DNA from: Aquipluma nitroreducens
GTDB lineage: Bacteria > Bacteroidota > Bacteroidia > Bacteroidales > Prolixibacteraceae
Length of the DNA: 64,000 nucleotides
Assembly: GCF_009689585.1 (NCBI RefSeq)
Contig: NZ_AP018694.1
Span: 2,681,001-2,745,000 of the forward strand
Direction: 5' to 3'
Under the pieces are notes generated by a model, which had not been told where the DNA came from, searched no databases, and saw nothing but the letters and a program-made list of their open reading frames with translations. Position 1 is the stretch's first letter, and each line of letters opens with the position of its first letter. Below are positions 24,847 through 32,344 of the stretch, piece after piece. The translations under genes were made by a program, and so were the position numbers.

Positions 24847-25422
24847 TTAATTACAATTTTCGTTACTTATTCTATGATTGTGAGGAGTTCCTTTTCGCAC
24901 CATTTGGCAATTACAATCCGGACAAATCTCATTTCTGCACGGAGTTGTTGGCAAATGAACCTTTTCGTATCCACACTTTGGACAAATACAAATATCCTCT
25001 GCTGAATTTAACCTGGGGCTCTCATTGTACTGTTCAATATTGGTAGAGCCACAAAGCGTACAATTCTTGACTTCCAGTTCCTTCTCCGGATGATTAAACC
25101 AGCAGCCACAATTTTTGCACGAATACCACTCGGTGTCGAAATATACCTTACCTCCTTCAAAAACAATTGCTTTGCCGTGAACAAAAGCTTGAGCGACTTT
25201 GCGGCGAGCGCTTTCGTAGATACGGGCAAAAGTAGGTCGTGAAACTTCCATGATTTTAGCAGCTTCCACCTGGCCATTAAGTTCAAAATCACTTAGTCGA
25301 ATGGCTTCATACTCCTCGAAATTAATAACGACGGGGTTATTTTCTTCGGGTAACCCAATAGGCCTGAATCCCTTAAAATGAGGAGGATTATTCATTTTAC
25401 GTATTCGCTTTGGTCTTGGCAT
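24847..25422 (-). CDS. UPF0251/DUF134 DNA-binding protein with fused zinc-ribbon
   Basis: The 191-residue product has an N-terminal UPF0251 domain: RPKRIRKMNNPPHFKGF, then EEYEAIRLSDFELNGQVEAA and a helix-turn-helix with VSRPTFARIYESARRK. A Cys-rich region follows (CKNCGCWF, CTLCGS) and a second ribbon (CICPKCGYEK, CPDCNC). The family is thought to be a DNA-binding regulator. Its own promoter carries the palindrome TGAGCATTTGCTCA. A paralogue at 33638-34060 has its second ribbon encoded as a separate overlapping gene. Confidence 0.88.
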   Translation of the reverse strand: MPRPKRIRKMNNPPHFKGFRPIGLPEENNPVVINFEEYEAIRLSDFELNGQVEAAKIMEVSRPTFARIYESARRKVAQAFVHGKAIVFEGGKVYFDTEWYSCKNCGCWFNHPEKELEVKNCTLCGSTNIEQYNESPRLNSAEDICICPKCGYEKVHLPTTPCRNEICPDCNCQMVRKGTPHNHRISNENCN

Positions 25423-25445
25423 AAGTTATTAGCATTTGATTGAAA

Positions 25446-25492
25446 CAAATATAGTGAGCATTTGCTCATTACGATTATATTTTTTACCTTTG
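25446..25492. promoter_or_regulatory. divergent promoters sharing a UPF0251-type palindrome
   Basis: The leftward -7 box is TATATTTG (minus strand, 25446-25453). The rightward -7 box is TACCTTTG (25485-25492), and its -33 TTTG (25461-25464) lies inside the perfect palindrome TGAGCATTTGCTCA (25455-25468). One bound regulator could therefore act on both directions. Near copies are at 30576-30587 and 34104-34117. Confidence 0.7.
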
Positions 25493-25541
25493 ATTTTATT
25501 CAAATGGATAAGTTGATGAATCTAAGCTAAAATTAATCAAA

Positions 25542-25766
25542 ATGAAACATTCGCTGGTAAAATTGCTGCTCATTATTCCAAGTCTCTTTTTTTTAGATTG
25601 GATAATCATGGTTCTGGTTGGATCTGTTTCAAATATTTTCGGTGCAAATGATAATTTTTTCTGTACCATTTATTGCGATTTTGGTATTGCACTGCTTATT
25701 GCAACGATTTTATTTGTTGTGTATCTGATTATTAATCAGAGTTTTCATCACAAAGTGCAAATCTAA
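25542..25766 (+). CDS. small two-pass membrane protein, function unknown
   Basis: The 74-residue product has two hydrophobic segments (about 8-30 and 45-67) with a short loop holding FCTIYCDFG, which includes two Cys. The C terminus is basic. I do not recognise a family. It is divergent from the UPF0251 gene and shares the palindrome-bearing promoter region with it, and the peroxiredoxin-like gene follows after 14 bases. The Cys pair in the loop could have a redox or metal role, but that is only suggested. Confidence 0.7.
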   Translation: MKHSLVKLLLIIPSLFFLDWIIMVLVGSVSNIFGANDNFFCTIYCDFGIALLIATILFVVYLIINQSFHHKVQI

Positions 25767-25780
25767 TCTTGAAATAAAAG

Positions 25781-26452
25781 ATGGATAACTTCTTTTATCT
25801 TCATGAAATTAAGACTTCTCGCATTGGCGACCAGGCTCCTGCATTTAGATCTGTAACAACGCAAGGTACTATCTATTTTCCTGCCGATTATTTTGGCCGA
25901 TGGGTCATTCTATTCAGCTATTCTCCCGATTTTGCTCCTGAATCTACTTCAGTACTTAAGAGGTTAACTGCTGTGCAGAATGACTTTAAAGCGCTTAATT
26001 GTGAAATTATTGGTGTATCGGTTGATGGACTTCGTAGTCTAAAAGCCACATCGCGATCCTTCAAAGAGCGAACGGAGTACAATGGCAGGAAAGATCCCGA
26101 AATAAAAATTCCGCTCATCGAAGATATTACCATGGAGGTGGCCATAAAATATGGGATGATTCCATCAGACGAGAACCATGTGAAATCGGTTCGCTGGGTA
26201 TTTATTATTGATCCACAGTGCATGATCAGAAGTGTAATTAATTCTCCTTTAGCTGTGGGGCTTAATTTTAATGAATTGAAACGCGTAATTGTAGCCCTTC
26301 AAACAGAAGATGCTTTTTGTGATAAAATTACAGCCGTTGAATACGACATTGCTGGTAAACACATTGAAAACCAAATGTTAGGCACGAAATCTCCGAAGTG
26401 GTTTTTGTGCACCAAAGAATTATCGGAAGAAAAAGTGATGAACTCAAATTAA
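25781..26452 (+). CDS. peroxiredoxin-like protein lacking the peroxidatic cysteine
   Basis: The 223-residue product aligns by eye with Prx6/AhpC-type peroxiredoxins: IGDQAPAFRSVTTQG, FGRWVILFSYSPDFAP, then IIGVSVDGLRSL, and a C-terminal arm. The usual motif DFTPVCTTE reads DFAPESTSV here, so the peroxidatic Cys is replaced by Ser. Cys residues occur only later (NCEIIG, PQCMIRS, AFCDK, FLCTK). A conventional peroxidase reaction is therefore unlikely; a structural, sensing or alternative thiol role is possible. It probably shares the palindrome-bearing promoter with the small membrane gene 14 bases upstream. Confidence 0.83.
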   Translation: MDNFFYLHEIKTSRIGDQAPAFRSVTTQGTIYFPADYFGRWVILFSYSPDFAPESTSVLKRLTAVQNDFKALNCEIIGVSVDGLRSLKATSRSFKERTEYNGRKDPEIKIPLIEDITMEVAIKYGMIPSDENHVKSVRWVFIIDPQCMIRSVINSPLAVGLNFNELKRVIVALQTEDAFCDKITAVEYDIAGKHIENQMLGTKSPKWFLCTKELSEEKVMNSN

Positions 26453-26472
26453 AACCAAATAGTAATTTCTAT

Positions 26473-26523
26473 CAGACAAAAATCGGTTACCTCATAAATT
26501 CTGAGATAACCGATTTTTGTCTG
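26473..26523. terminator. bidirectional terminator between convergent genes
   Basis: CAGACAAAAATCGGTTA pairs with TAACCGATTTTTGTCTG, with an inner CTCA/TGAG stem. A- and T-runs on either side allow use on both strands. Confidence 0.85.
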
Positions 26524-26553
26524 GTCATTTAAGTTTAAACCCATCCTGAAACA

Positions 26554-27750
26554 TTAACACCCACCTTTTATTTTTGATGTTTTCACAATCACTGGTTCAG
26601 TCGAATTTTTAAGCGCTTCAACCAATATTTTCATGTCAGTGGCTGCTTTTTGCCTGAAATTATAAGTGTTCAACTCATTTTTGCTTGCATTCGAATCTGG
26701 AGGTGTCAGGTTGGAAAATAAGTTCTTAAAATCCGACGACGATTCGATGAGAATATAATTTTCAGCTTTGCCCAGAAATTGAGCTTTCAAATATCCTTTC
26801 CTGGCAAGTTGTTGATCGTCAGCATAAAAATAGTTTGTTTTGTGTTTTTGATCCAGAATTGTTTTCCATTGCCTGTCAGTCATCTTGTCAAACGGAATAT
26901 TAATCGCAAAAGGCAAATGATAGGCTTTAAAAGCTTCAGGAGAGCGAACATCGATGATATTGGTGCGGTAATAATTATTTACGATCTCTGTTGCCAGCTT
27001 GTCTGCCGGAACTTCCACCGAAGTCAGATCTGAATGAGCGAATGCCTGATTCATTCGGGATTCCAAACGACTGTAGCGATCGGGCATAACGGCGATGACA
27101 ATTAACACAAAAAATGCAAAACCCACAGCCGATACGTAAGCAAGTATGCGCTTTTTGGGTAGTTTCGACTGATCATTGTTTACTCTTTTTTCGATTAAGC
27201 GGGTGAGAAAAAAGGCGATAAATGCAATTGCAGTCAGGAGGAATCCGAACACAATTTTCGACATTCCCAGTTTTTCGTTAATCAGAACCGGTCCCCAGGC
27301 TTCAGCGAGGTATATCTTTTCGAACATCGGGTATCCTTCAGCAAAAGCAATAACGCCAAGTCCCGATCCGAATACAAAAGCCAGGCCGTCAAGTTTTCCA
27401 ATAGAGGCAGCACAAACACTGGTTCCGGGGCAAAAGCCACCAATAATAAAACCCAGCCCCATGATTGCTCCACCAACGAGCGCGGACCAAAGAAATGTAG
27501 GATTGATATAGATCAGGCACAAATCGAGAATTCCCATCTGGCCGAACAACAAGACTCCAATCATGGCGGTTATTCCGGCGGTAAAAAATACTTTAAGCAC
27601 GGTAAAATCGTAGCCGTAGAATAAACCAACCAATTTTTTTGTTGAAGAAAAGCCTGCCTGCTCAAGAGTAAATCCGAAGCCAATTCCGGCAATTAGTGCA
27701 ACGATCAGATTAAATTCATTGCTGATAATATTTGGTACTAATGGTCCCAT
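26554..27750 (-). CDS. YeeE/YedE sulfur-transport protein with C-terminal rhodanese-like domain
   Basis: The 398-residue product is read from ATG 27750; the longer frame upstream overlaps the next YeeE gene and looks unrelated. Residues 1-230 are a YeeE/YedE membrane domain with the conserved GFCPGTSVCA, whose Cys is used for thiosulfate passage in characterised members. After a membrane-edge linker comes a rhodanese-like domain (about 262-350; NIIDVRSPEAF). Its active-site Cys is missing (YFYADDQQLARKGY). The protein ends KIKGGC, with Cys as the last residue. It probably takes up thiosulfate or related sulfur. Confidence 0.83.
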   Translation of the reverse strand: MGPLVPNIISNEFNLIVALIAGIGFGFTLEQAGFSSTKKLVGLFYGYDFTVLKVFFTAGITAMIGVLLFGQMGILDLCLIYINPTFLWSALVGGAIMGLGFIIGGFCPGTSVCAASIGKLDGLAFVFGSGLGVIAFAEGYPMFEKIYLAEAWGPVLINEKLGMSKIVFGFLLTAIAFIAFFLTRLIEKRVNNDQSKLPKKRILAYVSAVGFAFFVLIVIAVMPDRYSRLESRMNQAFAHSDLTSVEVPADKLATEIVNNYYRTNIIDVRSPEAFKAYHLPFAINIPFDKMTDRQWKTILDQKHKTNYFYADDQQLARKGYLKAQFLGKAENYILIESSSDFKNLFSNLTPPDSNASKNELNTYNFRQKAATDMKILVEALKNSTEPVIVKTSKIKGGC

Positions 27751-27755
27751 GTCAA

Positions 27756-28274
27756 TTATTTTAACCAAAGTTTTCTGAATAAATATGCAAAAGAGTAGGC
27801 CGATCCAAAAATGGCGATCATGGTAATGATCCCTCCGAACGACATTACAGCCATTCCACTTAAAGCTGCTCCGCTGGTGCATCCCCGACCAAGTTGCGAG
27901 CCTAAGCCAAAAAGCGCACCTCCAATAATGGCGGCAATTATGCGAGTGCTGTTGGTAATGTTTGGGCCACGCTCTAATTTAATTCCAACCCGGTTCGAAA
28001 TCACGCCGGAAAAGAAAGAACCTATGACAACTCCAATCACTTCCCAAACAAGCCAATCTTTCAATGGTCCTCCGGGATGCTCTTCGTGATACGATTTGAT
28101 GAAAGGTGTATTGGCCGAATGTTGGGGCGCCACCTCAACAACTGAAGTAACAACCACTCTTTTAATTGCGCCACTGGCTCCCAGGCCTCGCCCGGTCACA
28201 TATATTGTTCCGAGCAAAACCAAGCCAAGTAAAAACCCGGCCATATATGGGTTCATGTATTTATTTGGTTTCAT
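27756..28274 (-). CDS. YeeE/YedE family sulfur-transport protein
   Basis: The 172-residue product starts at ATG 28274, overlapping the end of the cytochrome b gene by 14 bases; an alternative ATG is at 28256. It has four or more hydrophobic segments and the conserved GRGCTSGAALSGMA motif of YeeE/YedE half-proteins. A periplasmic-looking loop holds EEHPGGPLKDWLVWEVIG. The next gene starts five bases later, so the two YeeE proteins likely form one pore. The substrate is most likely thiosulfate or another sulfane-sulfur compound, by family knowledge. Confidence 0.83.
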   Translation of the reverse strand: MKPNKYMNPYMAGFLLGLVLLGTIYVTGRGLGASGAIKRVVVTSVVEVAPQHSANTPFIKSYHEEHPGGPLKDWLVWEVIGVVIGSFFSGVISNRVGIKLERGPNITNSTRIIAAIIGGALFGLGSQLGRGCTSGAALSGMAVMSFGGIITMIAIFGSAYSFAYLFRKLWLK

Positions 28275-28902
28275 GATTCTGTATATTTTCGTTTTCATTT
28301 TCTTCAAGTTCCTCGTAGCCGGTAATCATCGCATTGATATTTGATGTTGGTGTCTTTCCGGTTGTCGTCATATAAACATGAACAACAAGAAATATCATCA
28401 GCAAAATTGCCCCCATCGTATGCCAGAACGCGATACTCGCAAGTGGGTAATCTTCAATAACAATCAGATTGTTTTCATCGATTGTTTTATACAGCATGTA
28501 TAAAATTCCGGAGGTAGTTGTTAAGGGAATAAGAATGATTTTAAACCCAAGATAGACAAGTCGTTGCAAAGGATTTAGTTTGCTAAGTTCTGACTTTTGA
28601 GTCGGATGGTGTTCACCTTTAAATATTCCGGAAATATAGAATTGAATCTGCTCTTTTAATTGTTTCGTGGTGGGGATGTATTGCCGCCATTCGCCCGTTG
28701 TCAGGTGCCAAAAGATGGCAAAAATCAGCAATCCTATTAGCATCCACGAAGCAACGCGGTGATATTCTGTTGCTTTTTCGAACCCAAATATGGAATATGA
28801 ACCATGGACTTCGAATCCGGTTACAGCCAGAAACATGATGAGCGAAGCTTGTGTCCAGTGCCAAAGGCGTTCGAAACCTTTATAAATATATACTTTACGC
28901 AT
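28261..28902 (-). CDS. membrane cytochrome b (FdnI/b561-like) subunit
   Basis: The 213-residue product has four hydrophobic helices with haem-ligand-type histidines: LWHWTQASLIMFLAVTGFEVHG, HRVASWMLIGLL with FWHLTTG, and FWHTMGAILLMIFLVVHVYM. This is the pattern of cytochrome b subunits of formate dehydrogenase, hydrogenase and thiosulfate reductase. It should exchange electrons between quinol and the octaheme cytochrome c encoded 45 bases upstream. Together they could form a quinol-linked tetrathionate or sulfur-oxyanion reductase. Confidence 0.85.
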   Translation of the reverse strand: MRKVYIYKGFERLWHWTQASLIMFLAVTGFEVHGSYSIFGFEKATEYHRVASWMLIGLLIFAIFWHLTTGEWRQYIPTTKQLKEQIQFYISGIFKGEHHPTQKSELSKLNPLQRLVYLGFKIILIPLTTTSGILYMLYKTIDENNLIVIEDYPLASIAFWHTMGAILLMIFLVVHVYMTTTGKTPTSNINAMITGYEELEENENENIQNHETK

Positions 28903-28947
28903 AGCTTATCTATATTATACTAGTAATCTGATAGTTCATTTATTGAG

Positions 28948-30552
28948 TTATTCCGAAGGCTTATCATCGTCATAATTGATGATTTGCTTTTCGTATTTAT
29001 TCCTTCTGATCAATACAAAAATCCGAATCAAAGCATGACCCATTACTGCGGCAAGCGTTAGGAAAAATGCCCAAATCCCTATGCTATCCTGAACAACATT
29101 TCGGTCACGGCCAGGAAGATAAAATCCGGTTAATTTGGCCAGACGACCGTTATCTCTGGTATGACATTCCGCACAACTTACTGATTGTTCTTTTGGAGAA
29201 ACCATGTGGTTTACAGGCCAGTACATCACAGTTTCAACAAAACCGTACTGTCCGCTGTATTTTAGTCCTGATGTTTTCATTCCGGCGGCAACTGCTTTTT
29301 CCCAGTTAAAATCTTTCCAGAATGCGCTATCGCCTTCGGCATCGCCATAAAGTTTGGGCTGCACCAGTCGGTTATAAACCTTGTCGTAGATCTGATCGCC
29401 AACATGAATTTTTACCGGGATGATTTTTGAATGACGATCACTGTATGAGCCATTTAATGTATTCATTTTTACAGGAATCGATTGAATAGTGTCCCCGAGC
29501 AAATAATGGTCGGCCGTGCCGTTAAACCACATATAATCTGGTTTAACATTTCGCTCCCAAACAAACGAACCTTTTATCGACATATAATTGTGGTTGCCCA
29601 GCGAATCCTCTTCTTCGTAAGGTTTGCCATCTTTCAATTTTCCGGCATCAGACCATTTCCACGACATTTTTGTTGAATTTACCTTGGCATACTGCGGAAT
29701 ATGACATGCCTGACACGAAACCCTTGAACCATGGCGATTAAGTACTTCACGAAGGTGTGGGGTTGAAGTATGACATTGCTCGCAGGTGGCTCGATCGGTA
29801 TTGTCAGAGGAAACCGAATATAATTTGCCTATAATTTTGTGATTTTTAGCAGTGTGACAGGCAATGCACTCCATGTTCATACCATTGGCTCCCATGTGAA
29901 CATCGACATCGCGGCTGCAAGAGTTTAATGCAACATCGAGATCTCCATGTTTTACATTGTTTCCACCACCGCCAAACGAGTGGCACGATCCACAATTGCT
30001 TTTGCGAGGAGAACCTACACTTCGTGCCACGTTTTCAAGGTTTACCGTCCGGTCGGGATATCCTGCCATTGAAGCTCCTTTCAGGTATTCCTCGCTGTTG
30101 TCGTGACACACCATGCAATCAACATTCCGTGCATTGTTAAAATCAAATTGGCTGCTGGTCATCCCGTAACCAATGTGGCATTTGGCGCACGACTGTTCGT
30201 TGGAATTCGTCCCGATACAAAAGTTATTCATCACGTTTTTCTTTCCTACCGACGAAATACCACGCCCCTCAACATACGATGCCCGTTCCCAATTCCAATG
30301 CGATGATGCCATTACCTCTTTGTGTGTTTCGGTATGACAGGAAAGGCAAGCTTCTGTTACCTCCTGCGGAGTTTTAAATTCCTTTTGCAGGGCTGGAAGT
30401 TTACTGTGATTAACAGAAGGAACAGCTTTTAATGCATAGTTGTGCTTCAGTTCTTCTAATTTGAGGTTATAATTATCGTCTCTGTGGAGTATGTTTACCA
30501 TTACCAGCGCGATAATGACAACAAAAATTACAAGTATCAGATTCCTTTGCAT
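28948..30552 (-). CDS. octaheme c-type cytochrome, tetrathionate reductase (Otr) type
   Basis: The 534-residue product is read from ATG 30552. An N-terminal hydrophobic anchor or signal (NLILVIFVVIIALVMVNIL) exports it. Eight CxxCH motifs are visible in order: CLSCH, CAKCH, CMVCH, CGSCH, CIACH, CEQCH, CQACH and CAECH. A C-terminal helix (GIWAFFLTLAAVMGHALI) can bind the membrane. The haem number and layout match the octaheme tetrathionate reductase family, which can also reduce nitrite or hydroxylamine in vitro. With the cytochrome b and YeeE genes downstream, a role in sulfur-compound respiration is likely. A UPF0251-type palindrome precedes it. Confidence 0.87.
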   Translation of the reverse strand: MQRNLILVIFVVIIALVMVNILHRDDNYNLKLEELKHNYALKAVPSVNHSKLPALQKEFKTPQEVTEACLSCHTETHKEVMASSHWNWERASYVEGRGISSVGKKNVMNNFCIGTNSNEQSCAKCHIGYGMTSSQFDFNNARNVDCMVCHDNSEEYLKGASMAGYPDRTVNLENVARSVGSPRKSNCGSCHSFGGGGNNVKHGDLDVALNSCSRDVDVHMGANGMNMECIACHTAKNHKIIGKLYSVSSDNTDRATCEQCHTSTPHLREVLNRHGSRVSCQACHIPQYAKVNSTKMSWKWSDAGKLKDGKPYEEEDSLGNHNYMSIKGSFVWERNVKPDYMWFNGTADHYLLGDTIQSIPVKMNTLNGSYSDRHSKIIPVKIHVGDQIYDKVYNRLVQPKLYGDAEGDSAFWKDFNWEKAVAAGMKTSGLKYSGQYGFVETVMYWPVNHMVSPKEQSVSCAECHTRDNGRLAKLTGFYLPGRDRNVVQDSIGIWAFFLTLAAVMGHALIRIFVLIRRNKYEKQIINYDDDKPSE

Positions 30553-30575
30553 AACATTTTTATATTGCAAATAAC

Positions 30576-30611
30576 GAGCATTTGCTCATTATAATTAAAA
30601 ATGCAAATATA
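30576..30611 (-). promoter_or_regulatory. promoter of the octaheme cytochrome operon with UPF0251-type palindrome
   Basis: TATATTTG (minus strand, 30604-30611) is a -7 box. GAGCATTTGCTC at 30576-30587, the core of the palindrome near the UPF0251 gene, lies just downstream of the predicted transcription start and could block elongation. Confidence 0.65.
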
Positions 30612-30772
30612 ATAATATATCAATACATGGAAAGTTAATATTGAAAAATTACCTGTTTTAATAAAAAAAGTTGAGTTTTACTTGTCCATTTACAAATAAG
30701 AATAATTCAGGAAGGATATGGACTTGTTAATTCTAATTGCGGTAATAAATGGTAGTCGCATTGAAAATTAAT

Positions 30773-30826
30773 GCATAAAAAAACTGATCAAATAAATAAA
30801 CGACTGGTTTACTCATTTGATCAGTT
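30773..30826 (-). terminator. terminator after the thioredoxin lipoprotein
   Basis: AACTGATCAAAT (30782-30793) and ATTTGATCAGTT (30815-30826) are exact inverse arms. On the minus strand the hairpin is followed by a T run, so it ends the transcript from the thioredoxin gene and separates it from the cytochrome operon. Apart from this and the promoter, 30588-30875 holds no gene. Confidence 0.75.
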
Positions 30827-30875
30827 GTATGTTTCAGGCTTCTTTCCTGATTATGCTTTTGATTTGCATCTGGTT

Positions 30876-31349
30876 TTAATCAACCAGTAAAACTTCATGA
30901 ATTGCTTTCACAAGTGTTTCTTTTGGCAAGGCGCCCATGGTTGCCTGAGGTTGACCTTTAACGGGAATAAACAATAGGGTTGGCAAACTTTGAATTCCCA
31001 TATTTTGCGCGAGCAATTGTTCGGCATCGGTATCAACTTTATAAACGATGATCTTTCCGGCGTATTCTTTCGCAATTTCCTCTACCCGAGGCGACAGTTG
31101 TCTGCAAGGGCCGCACCAACTGGCATAAAAGTCAATAATTACGGGCAGGTTGCCTTCGAATTTCCATTCTTTATTCACCTCGTAATTAAAAATTTTCTGC
31201 TTAAAAATCTCGTTTGTCAAAATATTCACTGCTCCAACTCCTGTGGTGGATGTGACAGCGTTACTCTTTGTTTTTTCAGGATTACCTGCATTACAGTTGC
31301 TTAGTAATAGCACTAACCCAAGCGATATAAATATTACAACTTTCTTCAT
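30876..31349 (-). CDS. thioredoxin-domain lipoprotein
   Basis: The 157-residue product is read from ATG 31349. A lipoprotein signal ends LLLSNC, and a thioredoxin domain follows with FYASWCGPCRQLSP and cis-Pro in QSLPTLLFI. It should act on the outer face of a membrane, reducing disulfides or maturing cytochromes. The DUF6132 gene lies 26 bases upstream. The nearby octaheme cytochrome c could be a client, since its eight CxxCH sites must be kept reduced for haem attachment. Confidence 0.9.
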   Translation of the reverse strand: MKKVVIFISLGLVLLLSNCNAGNPEKTKSNAVTSTTGVGAVNILTNEIFKQKIFNYEVNKEWKFEGNLPVIIDFYASWCGPCRQLSPRVEEIAKEYAGKIIVYKVDTDAEQLLAQNMGIQSLPTLLFIPVKGQPQATMGALPKETLVKAIHEVLLVD

Positions 31350-31375
31350 GATCTTATTTTTATTGATTTCTTTAA

Positions 31376-31621
31376 TTAGCATCTACCTCTGGCGCAAGGA
31401 CTGTTCACCAAAAAGTAACCCATCGCACCACCCCAGATGGTACTCATATACGGACTGCTTGTAATGGCGCAGGTTCCTGAAGAACATCCAACAAAATGAT
31501 AGTACGAAAATCCGGCGATGGCTCCAATGGTCACACTTAAAAATGGTCTCCAGAATTTCCAGGTTTTAAGATTCTCTTTGAATGTTCCCGGGTTTGGTTT
31601 AATTTCACAATTGTTTTCCAT
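31376..31621 (-). CDS. DUF6132 family small membrane protein
   Basis: The 81-residue product is read from ATG 31621; an upstream extension looks non-native. It has two hydrophobic segments and the Cys-bearing sequence HFVGCSSGTCAITSSPYMS between them, which matches the DUF6132 pattern. It ends GYFLVNSPCARGRC, with two more Cys. The role is unknown, though the family often stands near thioredoxin or YeeE-type sulfur genes, as here. Confidence 0.75.
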   Translation of the reverse strand: MENNCEIKPNPGTFKENLKTWKFWRPFLSVTIGAIAGFSYYHFVGCSSGTCAITSSPYMSTIWGGAMGYFLVNSPCARGRC

Positions 31622-31678
31622 GACACGTTTCTTAATTGTTTGACAGCAAAAATAGTAATAAAACAGATTAAATCGCAT

Positions 31679-31723
31679 TAGTGACACTTAAATCTTTATA
31701 GTGACACTATTTTTTTACATTTG
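31679..31723 (+). promoter_or_regulatory. promoter with paired TAGTGACACT sites ahead of the zinc-ribbon gene
   Basis: TAGTGACACT occurs at 31679-31688 and 31699-31708, 20 bases apart. The second is part of the palindrome ATAGTG-A-CACTAT (31698-31710). TACATTTG at 31716-31723 is a -7 box. Two sites two helical turns apart suggest cooperative binding of a regulator. Confidence 0.55.
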
Positions 31724-31742
31724 CACCGCATAAAATTAATTT

Positions 31743-32177
31743 ATGAGCGTAATATTCAGTAATAGCCTTAGTCCTGAACAGCTTGAAGAGATGTTCAGAA
31801 ATGATGAAAAGTGTCTCGAATTTTTAGCCGGGATAAAATGGGCAAATGGTTTTGTATGCAAAAAATGTGGGAATACGAATTCTTGTGCCGGAAAAGAGCC
31901 GTTTTCGCGACGCTGTACCAAATGTAAGGCCAAAGAAACCGCGACTAATGGCACCGTTTTTCATGGCGTAAAATTTCCGATCAGCAAAGCTTTTTACATC
32001 GCTTATCAGGTTTGCAAAGGGAAGGAGGATGTTTCATCGTATGAGTTTGGCCGCCGACTTTCGTTGCGCCAAATGACATGCTGGAACTTCAAGACCAAAA
32101 TACAGCATGCACTCGAAGAAATGGATTCGCTCACCGAAAATGAACGAAACTCAATGGAGAAGATTTTAACAAGTTGA
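31743..32177 (+). CDS. stand-alone zinc-ribbon/HTH protein related to IS1595-type transposase N termini
   Basis: The 144-residue product has a zinc ribbon (CKKCGNTNSC, then CTKCKAKETATNGTVFHG) followed by a helical region (SLRQMTCWNFKTKIQHALEEM) like the helix-turn-helix of IS1595-family transposases. The catalytic DDE domain is absent, and the gene ends cleanly after the helix. No inverted terminal repeats or target duplication were seen. It may be a transposase-derived DNA-binding regulator; the paired sites in its promoter could be its own. A decayed transposase is the alternative. Confidence 0.7.
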   Translation: MSVIFSNSLSPEQLEEMFRNDEKCLEFLAGIKWANGFVCKKCGNTNSCAGKEPFSRRCTKCKAKETATNGTVFHGVKFPISKAFYIAYQVCKGKEDVSSYEFGRRLSLRQMTCWNFKTKIQHALEEMDSLTENERNSMEKILTS

Positions 32178-32185
32178 TGCCTCTT

Positions 32186-32335
32186 TTACCGAACCGGATA
32201 CACTTCCATACTACCGCACGAAGGGCAAACTTCAACTTTATCGCTTCCGGAGCAAGTATCCACATCTTCCCAGTCGACTTCTTCGGCTGGTCCCTGCCAA
32301 TTGCACTTCTTGCATTTCAGAATAGTTGATTCCAT
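32186..32335 (-). CDS. 49-residue zinc-ribbon protein
   Basis: A complete frame runs from ATG (complement of 32333-32335) to TAA (32186-32188). The product has CKKCNWQG near its start and CPSCGSMEVYPV near its end, a two-knuckle zinc ribbon, with an acidic middle and one extra Cys. It begins nine bases after the methyltransferase gene on the same strand, so the two are probably co-transcribed. A function such as nucleic-acid or protein binding cannot be chosen. Confidence 0.7.
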   Translation of the reverse strand: MESTILKCKKCNWQGPAEEVDWEDVDTCSGSDKVEVCPSCGSMEVYPVR

Positions 32336-32344
32336 GCGGCTGGA

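Noticed and set aside
24507-25422. Nitrogen-fixation cluster
   Set aside because: NifX-like domains occur in many non-fixing bacteria, and no nifHDK or nifB-type radical SAM gene is present.
31743-32177. Intact IS1595 insertion sequence
   Set aside because: No catalytic domain follows, and no terminal inverted repeats or target duplication were seen.
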